A stretch of DNA of 64,000 bases, from assembly GCF_005938655.1 (NCBI RefSeq), contig NZ_VCQT01000046.1, positions 62,001 through 126,000 of the forward strand, read 5' to 3'. A program made the translations under genes and the position numbers. Positions 46,100 through 54,833 of the stretch are shown one piece after another. The DNA is from Alloalcanivorax gelatiniphagus. GTDB lineage: Bacteria; Pseudomonadota; Gammaproteobacteria; Pseudomonadales; Alcanivoracaceae. Below the pieces are notes generated by a model. The model made no database searches and was not told the DNA's origin. It saw nothing but the letters and a program-made list of their open reading frames with translations. Positions within the stretch are counted from its first letter, which is position 1. Every line of letters begins with the position of its first letter.

Positions 46100-47260
46100 A
46101 TGGACATCAGTGCACTGCTCAGCGCCCGCCCGGCGGGCACCCCCCGCGCCGCCACCCCGACCGAAGGCGGCGACCTGCCGGCGGGCTTCCAGGACGTGCT
46201 GGCCCGCGCCGCCGCGCAGGGTGCCTCCCCGGCCGACGGGCTGACGCTGCTGGCCGGCGCCCGGGCCACCGCTCCGGAGGCGCCGCCCTCCCCCGCCGCG
46301 ATGATCGGCGAGGCGCTGCTGCGGGCGCCGTTGATGCCGGCGGCCTCCCAGGCGCGCGGCGCCGAGGTGAGCGGGGACGGCGATCGCCCGGAGCCGTCGG
46401 CGACCGATGACCCGGTGCCGGCGGCGGACCCGGAGGCGGTGCTCAACCCGCTTATCACCGCGCCGGCGCCCCCGGCGCAGCCGGGTAACCCCACCGGCGA
46501 TGCCCCGGCCACCGCGCCCCTGGCGGCGCGGGTGCCGGATGCGGCCGGCGCCGCGGCCCGGGGCGAGCCCCGGGGTGAGGCCCGGGCCGCCAACGATCTG
46601 GCCATCAACCCGGCCGCCGACGGCACCCGCCCGGAGGGCCGCCCGGCCGGCGATGCCAGCAGCGCGCCCCTGAAAGCCGACGCCGGCGTGCCGCCGGTGG
46701 TCAACGAGGCGCCCACGGCGCGCACCGTGACCAGCAGCGAAGGCCCGGCGCCGACCGCCACCGCCGCCACCCACACCCCGGCGCCGGCCTCGCCCGCCGC
46801 CCCCGCTTCCACCACCGTGACCTTGCAGGCGCCGGTGGCCAGCCAGGCCTGGGGCCAGGAGCTGGGCCAGCAGCTGGTAAGCGTGGCGCGCCACGGCGAG
46901 CAGCGCATGGAGCTGCACCTCAACCCCCGCGATCTGGGGCCGATGAGTGTTTCTCTGAAGGTGGACGATCAGGGTGCCCAGGCCCACTTCTTCTCCAGCC
47001 ACGCCGCCGTGCGTGGCGCCCTGGAGCAGGCGCTGCCGCAACTGCGTGAGGCGCTGGCGCAACAGGGCATCGCCCTGGGCGAGGCCATGGTCGGCGATCA
47101 GCCCCGCCAGTTCAGCGGCGGTGACGGCGGTGGCGACGGCCAGGGTCAGCCTGGCGCGGCCACCTCCATGGCCGCTGCCGAGCCGGTGGACGACGCCCCC
47201 GTCACCGCGCCGGTGGCCGATCACCGCGCCGACGATGGTGGCGTGGATCTGTATGCCTGA
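46100..47260 (+). CDS. fliK: Hook-length control protein FliK
   Basis: Secreted molecular ruler of 386 residues. Residues 1-255 are Ala/Pro-rich and disordered; residues about 260-345 are the Flg_hook domain (MELHLNPRDLGPMSVSLKVDD...AQAHFFSSHAAVRGALEQALPQLREAL), whose C-part contacts FlhB to switch substrates. The paralogue at 32788 is more diverged. Confidence 0.93.
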   Translation: MDISALLSARPAGTPRAATPTEGGDLPAGFQDVLARAAAQGASPADGLTLLAGARATAPEAPPSPAAMIGEALLRAPLMPAASQARGAEVSGDGDRPEPSATDDPVPAADPEAVLNPLITAPAPPAQPGNPTGDAPATAPLAARVPDAAGAAARGEPRGEARAANDLAINPAADGTRPEGRPAGDASSAPLKADAGVPPVVNEAPTARTVTSSEGPAPTATAATHTPAPASPAAPASTTVTLQAPVASQAWGQELGQQLVSVARHGEQRMELHLNPRDLGPMSVSLKVDDQGAQAHFFSSHAAVRGALEQALPQLREALAQQGIALGEAMVGDQPRQFSGGDGGGDGQGQPGAATSMAAAEPVDDAPVTAPVADHRADDGGVDLYA

Positions 47261-47289
47261 TGCCGGCCGGCGGCAAGCCACCGGAATCC

Positions 47290-47318
47290 AAAATAGCCCC
47301 TATATCGCCCGCTTTTCC
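47290..47318 (+). promoter_or_regulatory. Candidate FlhD4C2 operator upstream of fliL
   Basis: AAATAGCC, 11 bases, CGCTTTTC: opposed half-sites like those before flhB. It lies 27 bases before a CATACT -10-like element (47345-47350), the arrangement expected for an FlhDC-activated promoter without a good -35. Confidence 0.45.
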
Positions 47319-47394
47319 GACCATCCCGGAAGCGGGCCAGCGGCCATACTGGCACCACTAACGTTTCATTTTTCAGGTAAGGAAAGCATCAACC

Positions 47395-47871
47395 ATGGCA
47401 GAGCCCGGAAAACGATCCCGTAAGGTCGTGGCATTGATCGCCCTGATGGCGGTGCTGGTCGCCACCCTGGTGGCAGTGAATCTGTACTTGCTGCTGGGTA
47501 AGGACGAGCAGGCCAAAGCCGGCCCGGCGGCCGCCGAAAGCAAGGCGCCGGAACCGGCCCGCTTTATCAAGCTGGACCCGTTCACCGTCAATGTGCAGGG
47601 CGACCTGTGCGGGCAACGGCTGCTGTACGTGGGCCTGACCCTGCAGGTGGGCGACGAGAAGACCGAGCGTTACCTGCTGGATAATCTGCCGCCGCTGCGC
47701 AGCCGTTTGTTGATGCTGCTTTCCAGCCAGGACGCGGAAACCGCCGCCACCGCCGACGGCAAGCGCGCCCTGGCCCGTGACGTCACCGCCATGTTCGAGG
47801 AGCCGCTGACGCCTTCGCAGCCGGAACTGACGGTGCAGGAGGTGCTGTTCACCGAGTTCATCGTGCAGTAA
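47395..47871 (+). CDS. fliL: Basal-body protein FliL
   Basis: A 158-residue single-pass inner-membrane protein (TM at about 14-33) with a periplasmic domain (FIKLDPFTVNVQGD...LYVGLTLQVGDEKTE) that supports the stator. It heads fliL-M-N-O-P-(Q-R), separated from fliK by 134 bases that hold the candidate promoter. Confidence 0.94.
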   Translation: MAEPGKRSRKVVALIALMAVLVATLVAVNLYLLLGKDEQAKAGPAAAESKAPEPARFIKLDPFTVNVQGDLCGQRLLYVGLTLQVGDEKTERYLLDNLPPLRSRLLMLLSSQDAETAATADGKRALARDVTAMFEEPLTPSQPELTVQEVLFTEFIVQ

Positions 47872-47884
47872 TCGGGAGCCGGCC

Positions 47885-48913
47885 ATGGCACAAGACGATC
47901 TGCTGTCCCAGGAAGAAATCGACGCCCTGCTCAACGGCCCGGGCGGCGATGAGGACTCTCAGCCGGAGCGCGACAAGCGCCCCAAGGCCTATGACCCGGC
48001 CTCCCAGCACCGGGTGATCCGTGAGCGTCTGCATGCGCTGGACATTATCAACGAGCGTTTCGCGCGCCTGTTCCGGGTCAGCCTGTTCAACCTGATCCGG
48101 CGCAGCGCCGACATCACCGTGGACTCGGTGCGTTATCAGAGCTTCAAGGACTTCGCCCGCAACCTGCCGGTGCCCACCAACCTGAACCTGATCGCCATGA
48201 AGCCGCTGCGCGGCACCGGGTTGATGGTGTTTCCGCCGAGCCTGGTGTTCATGGTGGTGGACAATCTGTTCGGTGGCGACGGCCGCTTCGTGACCAAGTC
48301 CGAGGGCCGCGAGTTCACCAACACCGAGCAGCGCATTATTCAGCGCATCCTGCGTCTGGCCATCGACGGCTACCAGGATGCCTGGAAATCCGTGTACGCC
48401 CTGGACATCAGTTACCTGCGCTCGGAGATCCAGGCCAAGTTCGCCAACATCACCAACTCGCCCAACGAGATCATCGTCAACACCACCTTCCATCTGGAAG
48501 TGGGCAACCTGTCCAGCGACTTCCAGGTGTGCATGCCCTACTCGATGATCGAGCCGCTGCGCGAGCAGCTCAACAACCCGATATTGGATGGCCGCGAAGG
48601 CACCTCCGACTACACCTGGGGCCATCGCATGGCCGGTGAGATCCGCCAGTCCGAGGTGGAGCTGGTGGCGGAATTCCTGACCGTGCCCAGCCGCATCTCC
48701 CAGGTGATGAAACTGAAGCCCGGTGACGTGCTGCCCATTGAACTGCCGGACACGGTGACCGCCCGGGTGGACGGCGTGCCGGTGCTGGAATGTGAGTACG
48801 GCAGCCGCAACCAGCAACGCGCGTTGCGTGTCACGCGCGTGATTGACCACGCCAATGCCCACGCGGCCACCGCCGCCGGCTTCGTGAAGAGCAAGGACTC
48901 CGACCATGAGTGA
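47885..48913 (+). CDS. fliM: Motor switch protein FliM
   Basis: C-ring protein of 342 residues. The N-terminal CheY-P-binding peptide (DDLLSQEEIDALL), the middle domain with FPPSLVFMVVDNLFGGDGRF and a C-terminal FliN-like domain are clear. Overlaps fliN by 8 bases. Confidence 0.97.
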   Translation: MAQDDLLSQEEIDALLNGPGGDEDSQPERDKRPKAYDPASQHRVIRERLHALDIINERFARLFRVSLFNLIRRSADITVDSVRYQSFKDFARNLPVPTNLNLIAMKPLRGTGLMVFPPSLVFMVVDNLFGGDGRFVTKSEGREFTNTEQRIIQRILRLAIDGYQDAWKSVYALDISYLRSEIQAKFANITNSPNEIIVNTTFHLEVGNLSSDFQVCMPYSMIEPLREQLNNPILDGREGTSDYTWGHRMAGEIRQSEVELVAEFLTVPSRISQVMKLKPGDVLPIELPDTVTARVDGVPVLECEYGSRNQQRALRVTRVIDHANAHAATAAGFVKSKDSDHE

Positions 48914-49379
48914 CGACAACAAACCCGATCACAACGCTGACGACGACTGGGACAAGGCGCTCGCCGAGCAGCAGGGCCAGGAAGACGGCGGCAACGCCGC
49001 CGGCGAGGACGATCCCTGGGCCGAGGCGATGGCCGAGCAACAGCAGGCCGGCGACCCCCGCGCCGCCGGTGATCAGGTGTTCAAGCCCCTGGGCGAGGAC
49101 AGCGGCGCCGGTGGCAACCGTGATCTGGAAATGATCATGGATATCCCGGTGAAGCTGAGCGTGGAACTGGGCCGCACCCGCATCACCATCAAGCAGCTGC
49201 TGGAACTGGCCCAGGGCTCGGTGATCGAGCTGGATGGCCTGGCCGGCGAGCCCATGGATATTCTGATCAATGGCTACCTGGTGGCCCAGGGCGAAGTGGT
49301 GGTGGTGGAAGACAAGTACGGCATCCGCATCACCGAGATCGTGACGCCCTCCGAGCGTGTGCAGAAACTCAACCGATGA
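48906..49379 (+). CDS. fliN: Motor switch protein FliN
   Basis: C-ring protein of 157 residues. Residues 1-70 are an acidic, Gln/Gly-rich extension; the SpoA domain follows (DIPVKLSVELGRTRITIKQLLELAQGS... LVAQGEVVVVEDKYGIRITEI). Overlaps fliO by 4 bases. Confidence 0.97.
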   Translation: MSDDNKPDHNADDDWDKALAEQQGQEDGGNAAGEDDPWAEAMAEQQQAGDPRAAGDQVFKPLGEDSGAGGNRDLEMIMDIPVKLSVELGRTRITIKQLLELAQGSVIELDGLAGEPMDILINGYLVAQGEVVVVEDKYGIRITEIVTPSERVQKLNR

Positions 49380-49810
49380 GCACCGACGCCGCCCGCGATA
49401 ACGCCCTGCAGGCCGTGTCCATGTCCGGTGGCGGCGAAGCCATGCTGGGCATGGCCGCCCTCGGCAAGACCGCCCTGGTATTGCTGCTGCTGGTGGGCGT
49501 GATCCTGCTGTGCGGCTGGCTGCTGCGCCGGCTGACGCCGGGCCAGGGCCGTGACGCCCGGCGCCTGACGGTGGTGGCCAGCCGCGCGGTGGGCCCCAAG
49601 GAGCGGGTGGTGGTGGTGGACGTGGACGGCACCCGGCTGGTGCTGGGCGTGGGCGGCGGCCGGGTCAACCGGCTGCACCACTACCCGGTGGAACAGGCAC
49701 CGCCGCTGGACGGCGCGCCCCAGTCCGACCAAGCTCCGGACCCGGCGGCGCCGTTCGCCGCCCGCTTCGCCCAGGCCCTCAAACAGAATTTGCGCGGAGG
49801 GCGGCAATGA
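49376..49810 (+). CDS. fliO: Export apparatus assembly protein FliO
   Basis: A 144-residue single-pass membrane protein (TM about 32-52, [19 protein letters not shown]) with a cytoplasmic C-terminal domain ([30 protein letters not shown]). It assists FliP assembly. Overlaps fliN and fliP. Confidence 0.92.
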   Translation: MSTDAARDNALQAVSMSGGGEAMLGMAALGKTALVLLLLVGVILLCGWLLRRLTPGQGRDARRLTVVASRAVGPKERVVVVDVDGTRLVLGVGGGRVNRLHHYPVEQAPPLDGAPQSDQAPDPAAPFAARFAQALKQNLRGGRQ

Positions 49811-50559
49811 ACCGGCTGCGCCGCGCCCTGCCCTGGCTGCTGCTGCTCGCCACCCTGGCGCCGCAACTGGCCTGGAGCCAGGCGGCCCTGCCCGGCATCA
49901 TTACCGAGCCCACCGGCGACGGCGGCCAGCAATGGTCGATCAAACTGCAGACGCTGCTGCTGCTCAGCAGCCTGGCGTTTATCCCCGCCATCCTGCTGAT
50001 GATGACCTGCTTTACCCGCATCATCATCGTGCTCAGCCTGCTGCGCACCGCCATGGGCACCCAGTCGGCGCCGCCCAACCAGGTGCTGCTGGGGCTGACC
50101 CTGTTTCTGACTTTTTTCGTGATGTCGCCGGTGTTCAACCAGGTCTACGACGACGCCTGGGTGCCCCTGGAACAGGGCGACATTGAATTCGCCGAATTCG
50201 CTTCCCGGGGGGTGCAACCGTTCCGCATCTTCATGCTGGCGCAAACCCGCGAACCGGATATCGCGCTGTTCGCGCGGCTGGCGGAAACCGGCCCGCTGCA
50301 GGGGCCGGAGGACCTGCCCCTGCGGGTGCTGCTGCCGGCGTTCGTGACCAGCGAACTGAAAACCGCCTTTCAGATCGGCTTCACCATTTTCATTCCGTTC
50401 CTGATCATCGACCTGGTGGTGGCCAGCGTGCTGATGGCCCTGGGCATGATGATGGTGCCACCGGCCACCATTTCCCTGCCGTTCAAGTTGATGTTGTTCG
50501 TGTTGGTGGATGGCTGGCAGTTGATTATCGGGTCGCTGGCGCAGAGTTTCTTTGTTTAA
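49807..50559 (+). CDS. fliP: Export gate protein FliP
   Basis: Core export-gate subunit of 250 residues, with a cleavable signal peptide (about 1-26) and conserved blocks [42 protein letters not shown] and [19 protein letters not shown]. Unusually, the next gene fliQ is 121 bases away because a REP pair lies between. Confidence 0.97.
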   Translation: MNRLRRALPWLLLLATLAPQLAWSQAALPGIITEPTGDGGQQWSIKLQTLLLLSSLAFIPAILLMMTCFTRIIIVLSLLRTAMGTQSAPPNQVLLGLTLFLTFFVMSPVFNQVYDDAWVPLEQGDIEFAEFASRGVQPFRIFMLAQTREPDIALFARLAETGPLQGPEDLPLRVLLPAFVTSELKTAFQIGFTIFIPFLIIDLVVASVLMALGMMMVPPATISLPFKLMLFVLVDGWQLIIGSLAQSFFV

Positions 50560-50594
50560 GCCGGTTATCAAAGCACGGTCGCTATGAAAGCACG

Positions 50595-50659
50595 GTAGGA
50601 GCGACTTCAGTCGCGATGGTTTTTGATCGTGACTTTATCGCGACTGAAGTCGCTCCTAC
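50595..50659. repeat. REP pair inside the fliP-fliQ gap
   Basis: Inverted complete REP units (50595-50617 and 50637-50659) with a 19-base linker split an otherwise tightly packed operon. A short direct repeat AAAGCACGGT (about 50570 and 50587) flanks the left side. Confidence 0.85.
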
Positions 50660-50680
50660 GGGTTGCGTTGGGAGAAACAA

Positions 50681-50950
50681 ATGACACCGGAAACCGTCAT
50701 GTCCATCGCCTACCAGGCGATGATGACCACGCTTTACCTGGGCGCGCCGCTGCTGCTCACGGCGCTGGCCGTTGGTTTGCTGGTGAGCCTGTTCCAGGCC
50801 GCCACCCAGATCAATGAGATGACCCTGTCGTTCATTCCCAAGATCCTGGCGGTGTTCGCGGTGCTGGTGATCACCGGGCCCTGGCTTCTCAGTCTGATCA
50901 CCGACTTCACCCGCACCCTGTTTCAGAACATTCCGTTTCTGATCCAATGA
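50681..50950 (+). CDS. fliQ: Export gate protein FliQ
   Basis: An 89-residue, two-helix gate subunit, the same length as E. coli FliQ (AMMTTLYLGAPLLLTALAVGLLVSLFQAATQINEMTLSFIPK). The start at 50681 has GGGAG 7 bases upstream. Stop overlaps the fliR start (ATGA). Confidence 0.97.
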   Translation: MTPETVMSIAYQAMMTTLYLGAPLLLTALAVGLLVSLFQAATQINEMTLSFIPKILAVFAVLVITGPWLLSLITDFTRTLFQNIPFLIQ

Positions 50951-51732
50951 TCGGGGTTTCCTTCGATCAACTGCACGCCTGGCTGACCGCCTTTCTGTGG
51001 CCGTTCATGCGCCTGTCCGGATTCTTTCTGGCGGCGCCGCTGCTCGGCCACAGCGCCGTGCCCCGCCAGGTCAAGGTGGGCCTGGCGGTGTTGATCAGCG
51101 TGGTGGTGGCGCCGCTGCTGCCGCCCATGCCGGCGGCGCCGGTGTGGTCCTGGGCGGGGCTGGGGATCGTGGTCGAGCAGTTGCTGATCGGCATCGCCAT
51201 GGGGCTGGCGTTGCGGGTCACCTTCACCGCCGTGCAGGCCGCCGGCGAATACATCGGCCTGCAGATGGGGCTGGCGTTCGCCACCTTCGTCACCCCGGAC
51301 GGGGTCAACACCATGATTCTGTCGCGGCTGTTCTACATGATCACGCTGCTGATGTTCCTGGCGGTGAACGGCCACCTGATGGTCATCGATCTGCTCGCCA
51401 CCAGCTTCCGCACCCTGCCCATCGGCACCGCCGGCCTCAACCCGCGCGCCTTTGAAATGCTGGTGCGCTACGGCGGCACCATCTTCGTCTCCGGTCTACT
51501 GCTGGCCCTGCCCCTGGTGGCGCCGCTGCTGATCGTCAATCTGTCCCTGGGCATCCTCAACCGCTCCGCGCCCCAGCTCACCGTGTTCTCGGTGGGCTTC
51601 CCCACTTCCCTCACCCTGGGTCTGTTCCTGCTCACCGTTTTGATGACCGACTTCGGCCGCTTTTTGCAGGGGTTGTTCGGGCAGGGTTTGGATTTTCTTC
51701 AGGCGTTGGTTGTGGCTTTGGCGGGGGGTTAA
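50947..51732 (+). CDS. fliR: Export gate protein FliR
   Basis: A 261-residue multi-pass gate subunit with family blocks FMRLSGFFLAAPLLGH, YIGLQMGLAFATFVTP and LLIVNLSLGILNRSAPQLTVFSVGFP. Last gene of this operon; convergent with flgL. Confidence 0.97.
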   Translation: MIGVSFDQLHAWLTAFLWPFMRLSGFFLAAPLLGHSAVPRQVKVGLAVLISVVVAPLLPPMPAAPVWSWAGLGIVVEQLLIGIAMGLALRVTFTAVQAAGEYIGLQMGLAFATFVTPDGVNTMILSRLFYMITLLMFLAVNGHLMVIDLLATSFRTLPIGTAGLNPRAFEMLVRYGGTIFVSGLLLALPLVAPLLIVNLSLGILNRSAPQLTVFSVGFPTSLTLGLFLLTVLMTDFGRFLQGLFGQGLDFLQALVVALAGG

Positions 51733-51785
51733 GCAAGCTGCAAGCCAGGATAGCGTTTCGGCTGGGTTGTGCCGGTCAAGGGGCC

Positions 51786-51893
51786 AGTTGAAAGTTAAAA
51801 GTTGAAAGGTCGCGGCTGGGAGGCGGTGCCGCGGCCTGCGGCCGGCGGGCCTTTGGCTTGAAGCTTGGCGCTTGAAGCTTGAGGCCCGCCGGC
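51786..51893. repeat. Short repeats and 12-bp hairpin between fliR and flgL
   Basis: AGTTGAAAGTTAAAAGTTGAAAG-type repeats (51786-51808, reverse complement of those at 40246) precede a perfect inverted repeat GCCGGCGGGCCT / AGGCCCGCCGGC (51841-51852, 51882-51893) whose 29-base loop contains two GCTTGAAGCTT-like copies. It could act as a bidirectional terminator, though no T-run follows. Confidence 0.55.
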
Positions 51894-51903
51894 CGACCGG
51901 CTG

Positions 51904-53115
51904 TTATAGCCGATCGAACAGGCTGGTTCCTTTGATGTCCACGAAGGCTTTGCGGGCGGCTTCCAGGCTGACCTGGCGCAGGCTGTATTCGGACACCACT
52001 TCGGCGAAGGTGGCCGGGTTGCTGAGGTCGCCCATCAGGTTGGAGAGGTTTTCGGTGTAGTTGAGCTTGCGGTTGGCGCCCACCGAGTCCACCACGTCCA
52101 GTTCGTTGAGCCGTGCCCCCACCGAGGCGCGCACGGTGAGAACGTTGTCCAGGCTGTTGTCCAGTTCGCGCATTACCGTGTTGATGGTGTTCGAGCGGGC
52201 CGCCTTCTGGGCGTCGGTGCCGGCGGGTTGTTCGAGCACCGCCAGGGCTTTTTCGAAGGTCTTGAACAGGTCCGTGTTCATGTTGCTGGCCCGGTCCATG
52301 GTCACGCTGTCGTTGTCCGCCGGGGTGCCTTTAAGGGTGATGGACAGGCCGCCCACGGTGATCGGCGCGCCGTCCTCGTAGGGCTGGGGCGCGCCCCCGT
52401 TGACGGTGTAGGTGGTGGCGCCGGCGGCCACCTGGAAGTCGATCTGGAAGGCGTTGCCGAACGCCGGGTCGCTTTCGTCGATGATGCGCGGCCCGTTGAA
52501 GGTGACGTTACCGGCGTTACCGTCGGCGGCCTCGGCCACATAGCCGGCGCTGCTGTGAACGCTCTGGAAAATGGTCTTGCCGTTATCGGTCACCGGCAGC
52601 GTGCGGGAGGCGTCAATGCGTTGCTGGCGAACATTGGTGTCGCCCACGTAGCTCACCGAACCGTCGGCGGCGCGCACGAACGGCTCGCTGGCGTCCTGGT
52701 AGCCGCCGAACAGGTGGCGGCCATTGCCGTCGGTGGCGTTGGCCTGGCCAATCAGGGTTTCGTAGATGCCACGCAGGTCGCTGGCCACGGAATCCCGGTC
52801 CGCGTCGCTGAGGGTGTCGCTGGCGGCGCGGATCATCTGGGTCTTGGCGCTGGCGATGGCGTCGCCGACGCTGTCCAGCACGCTCTCTTCCTGGGACAGG
52901 GCGTTGCGGGCACTGACCCGGGCATCGGCGTACTGGCCGGTGACCGCCAGGGACTGGGCCACCTGCACCGCCCGGGAGGCGGCCTGGGGATCATCGGACG
53001 GGTTGACCACCCGACGGCCGGTGGCGATCTGCTGGCCCACCCGGGTGAACTCGCCCTGCTGGCGGTTGAGGGCGCTGAGGCTCTGTTCGTACATGGTGAC
53101 GGTGCTGATACGCAT
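51904..53115 (-). CDS. flgL: Hook-filament junction protein FlgL (HAP3)
   Basis: Junction protein of 403 residues with flagellin-like ends: N-terminal MRISTVTMYEQSLSALNRQQGEFTRVGQQIATGRRVVNPSDDP and C-terminal SLRQVSLEAARKAFVDIKGTSLFDRL. It follows flgK by 13 bases and depends on the flgK sigma-28 promoter. Confidence 0.95.
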   Translation of the reverse strand: MRISTVTMYEQSLSALNRQQGEFTRVGQQIATGRRVVNPSDDPQAASRAVQVAQSLAVTGQYADARVSARNALSQEESVLDSVGDAIASAKTQMIRAASDTLSDADRDSVASDLRGIYETLIGQANATDGNGRHLFGGYQDASEPFVRAADGSVSYVGDTNVRQQRIDASRTLPVTDNGKTIFQSVHSSAGYVAEAADGNAGNVTFNGPRIIDESDPAFGNAFQIDFQVAAGATTYTVNGGAPQPYEDGAPITVGGLSITLKGTPADNDSVTMDRASNMNTDLFKTFEKALAVLEQPAGTDAQKAARSNTINTVMRELDNSLDNVLTVRASVGARLNELDVVDSVGANRKLNYTENLSNLMGDLSNPATFAEVVSEYSLRQVSLEAARKAFVDIKGTSLFDRL

Positions 53116-53128
53116 GTCTGGTTCCCTG

Positions 53129-54748
53129 TTAACGCAGGCCGAGAATGGCGTCCATCAGAGTGGCGCCGGTCTGAATCACCTTGGCGTTGGCCTGATAATA
53201 CTGTTGGTAACGGATCAGGTTGGCGGCTTCCTCGTCCAGGTTGACCCCGGACTCGGACTGCTGCACCGCCCGCAGCTGTTCGCTGAGGCCCTGCTGGGCC
53301 TGCAAATTGGCCTTGACGATATTGGTGCGGTTGCCCACATCGCCGACCATGGAGGCGTAGGCGCCGTTGAGCGTGGCGCCGCCGCCCACCAGCAGGGCGT
53401 CCTGCAGGTCCTGCATGGCCAGGGCGTTTTCGTTGTCGCCACTGCCGCCCCCCTGGCCGGCGGCGATCAGCGCGGAGTCGTGGATCAGGTTTTCCATCTT
53501 GCCGGCGGCCTGGCGGGTGGGCTGCAGGGTGAAGCGGTCGCCGTCGCTCAGGGTGCCGGCATTGCCGATGGTGACCACGGTGCCGCCAATGGCCATCTCG
53601 CCGTTGCCGTCCAGGGTGGCGGTGAAGCGCTCGCCAGTATCCCGGCGGGTGACCTGGAATTCACCGGCGGCGGCGTCACTGACCACCAGGTCGAAGTCGC
53701 TGGCGGTGAGTTGACTGATGTCGCCGTAGACGGCGCTGATCGAGGCGCCACCGGTGTTCTTCTCATTCGTGAAAGCACGGGGCTGCCCCACCTCGAACAG
53801 AGCCTGCCCGGCATCCCCGTTAAGGTCGGTGCCGGCCTGGTGCTGGTCGTTGAAGGCGCTGGCCAGGGACACCGCCAGCCGGCCAAGCTGGTTCTGGGTC
53901 TTGTCCAGGGTTTCGGAGCGGAACGCCAGCAACCCGCCCAGGGAGCCGGCTTTCAGCCCGTCTTCCGCGAGTTCGTTGATGTTGCCGGCGGAATCCCGGT
54001 AACCCACCACCGTGCGGGTCGGATCGCCGGAGGAGGTGACCGCTTCCAGGGAGAAGCTGCGGGTGCCGGCCACGATCGGCTGGCCATTGCCGATGGACAG
54101 GTTGTAGGTGCCGCTTTCCTGCACGGTCAGACGCACATCCACCCGTTTACTGATGTCGGCCACCAGCTGGTCACGCTGGTTGAGCAGGCTGTTCGGAGCC
54201 TCCCCGTTCTTGGCCTTGGCCAGGGCGATCTCCCGGTTCAGGGAGGCGAGCTGGTCGGCGCTGTTGTTGATCTGGGTGATCTCATCACGGATCTTGCCGT
54301 CGATGCCGTTTTGCATGTCCTGCAGGTAGGAATGGAAGGCACGGAACTGGGCCGTCAGGGTATCGGCGGCGCCCATCACGCCCTGGCGGGCGGCGGGATC
54401 GGACGGCGTGGAAGCCAGATCCTCCATGGACGAAAAGAATTTTTGCATCAGCGGCGCCAGGCCCGCGTCCTGATCCGCCAGCAAATTGTCGATCTGGCTG
54501 ATCTGGGTCTGATAACTGCTCAGGCCGCTGGCTTTGCTGTTGGCGGCGTTGAGCTGATCGGCCACGTAATGGTCGAACTGGCGCTGGATATCATTGACCC
54601 GCACCCCGCCGCCGGCATTGCGCTCGCCCAGCACGGTCAGCTCCCGGTTATAGCCCGGGGTATAGACGTTGCTGATGTTGTTGCTGGTGGTGTTGAGCGC
54701 GTTCTGCGCGGCGTTCAGACCGCTCAGACCAATGGTGAAAAGACTCAT
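53129..54748 (-). CDS. flgK: Hook-filament junction protein FlgK (HAP1)
   Basis: Junction protein of 539 residues. The N-terminus SLFTIGLSGLNAAQNALNTTSNNISNVYTPGYNRE and the C-terminus EEAANLIRYQQYYQANAKVIQTGATLMDAILGLR are the axial-protein ends that build its coiled coil. First gene of flgKL. Confidence 0.96.
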   Translation of the reverse strand: MSLFTIGLSGLNAAQNALNTTSNNISNVYTPGYNRELTVLGERNAGGGVRVNDIQRQFDHYVADQLNAANSKASGLSSYQTQISQIDNLLADQDAGLAPLMQKFFSSMEDLASTPSDPAARQGVMGAADTLTAQFRAFHSYLQDMQNGIDGKIRDEITQINNSADQLASLNREIALAKAKNGEAPNSLLNQRDQLVADISKRVDVRLTVQESGTYNLSIGNGQPIVAGTRSFSLEAVTSSGDPTRTVVGYRDSAGNINELAEDGLKAGSLGGLLAFRSETLDKTQNQLGRLAVSLASAFNDQHQAGTDLNGDAGQALFEVGQPRAFTNEKNTGGASISAVYGDISQLTASDFDLVVSDAAAGEFQVTRRDTGERFTATLDGNGEMAIGGTVVTIGNAGTLSDGDRFTLQPTRQAAGKMENLIHDSALIAAGQGGGSGDNENALAMQDLQDALLVGGGATLNGAYASMVGDVGNRTNIVKANLQAQQGLSEQLRAVQQSESGVNLDEEAANLIRYQQYYQANAKVIQTGATLMDAILGLR

Positions 54749-54776
54749 GTCCGCCTTCCTTTATTCGATGTACCGG

Positions 54777-54803
54777 TTATCGGCCCGGACGCCGTTTTCT
54801 TTA
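54777..54803 (-). promoter_or_regulatory. Sigma-28 promoter of flgKL
   Basis: Minus strand TAAAGAAA, 11 bases, GCCGATAA (perfect -10), between the flgJ stop and the flgK start. Confidence 0.85.
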
Positions 54804-54810
54804 ATCCGGG

Positions 54811-54833
54811 ATCGCGGCTGAAGCCGCTCCTAC
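54811..54833. repeat. Single REP unit overlapping the flgJ stop codon
   Basis: One complete unit of the GCGGCTTCAGCCGC subtype. The TAG stop of flgJ (54832-54830) is the TAG of the unit's own GTAGGAGC start, so the element provides the gene end. Confidence 0.8.

Noticed and set aside
47342-47360. TGGCAC as a sigma-54 promoter of fliL
   Set aside because: No GC doublet lies at the required distance, and FlhDC/sigma-28 control explains the locus.
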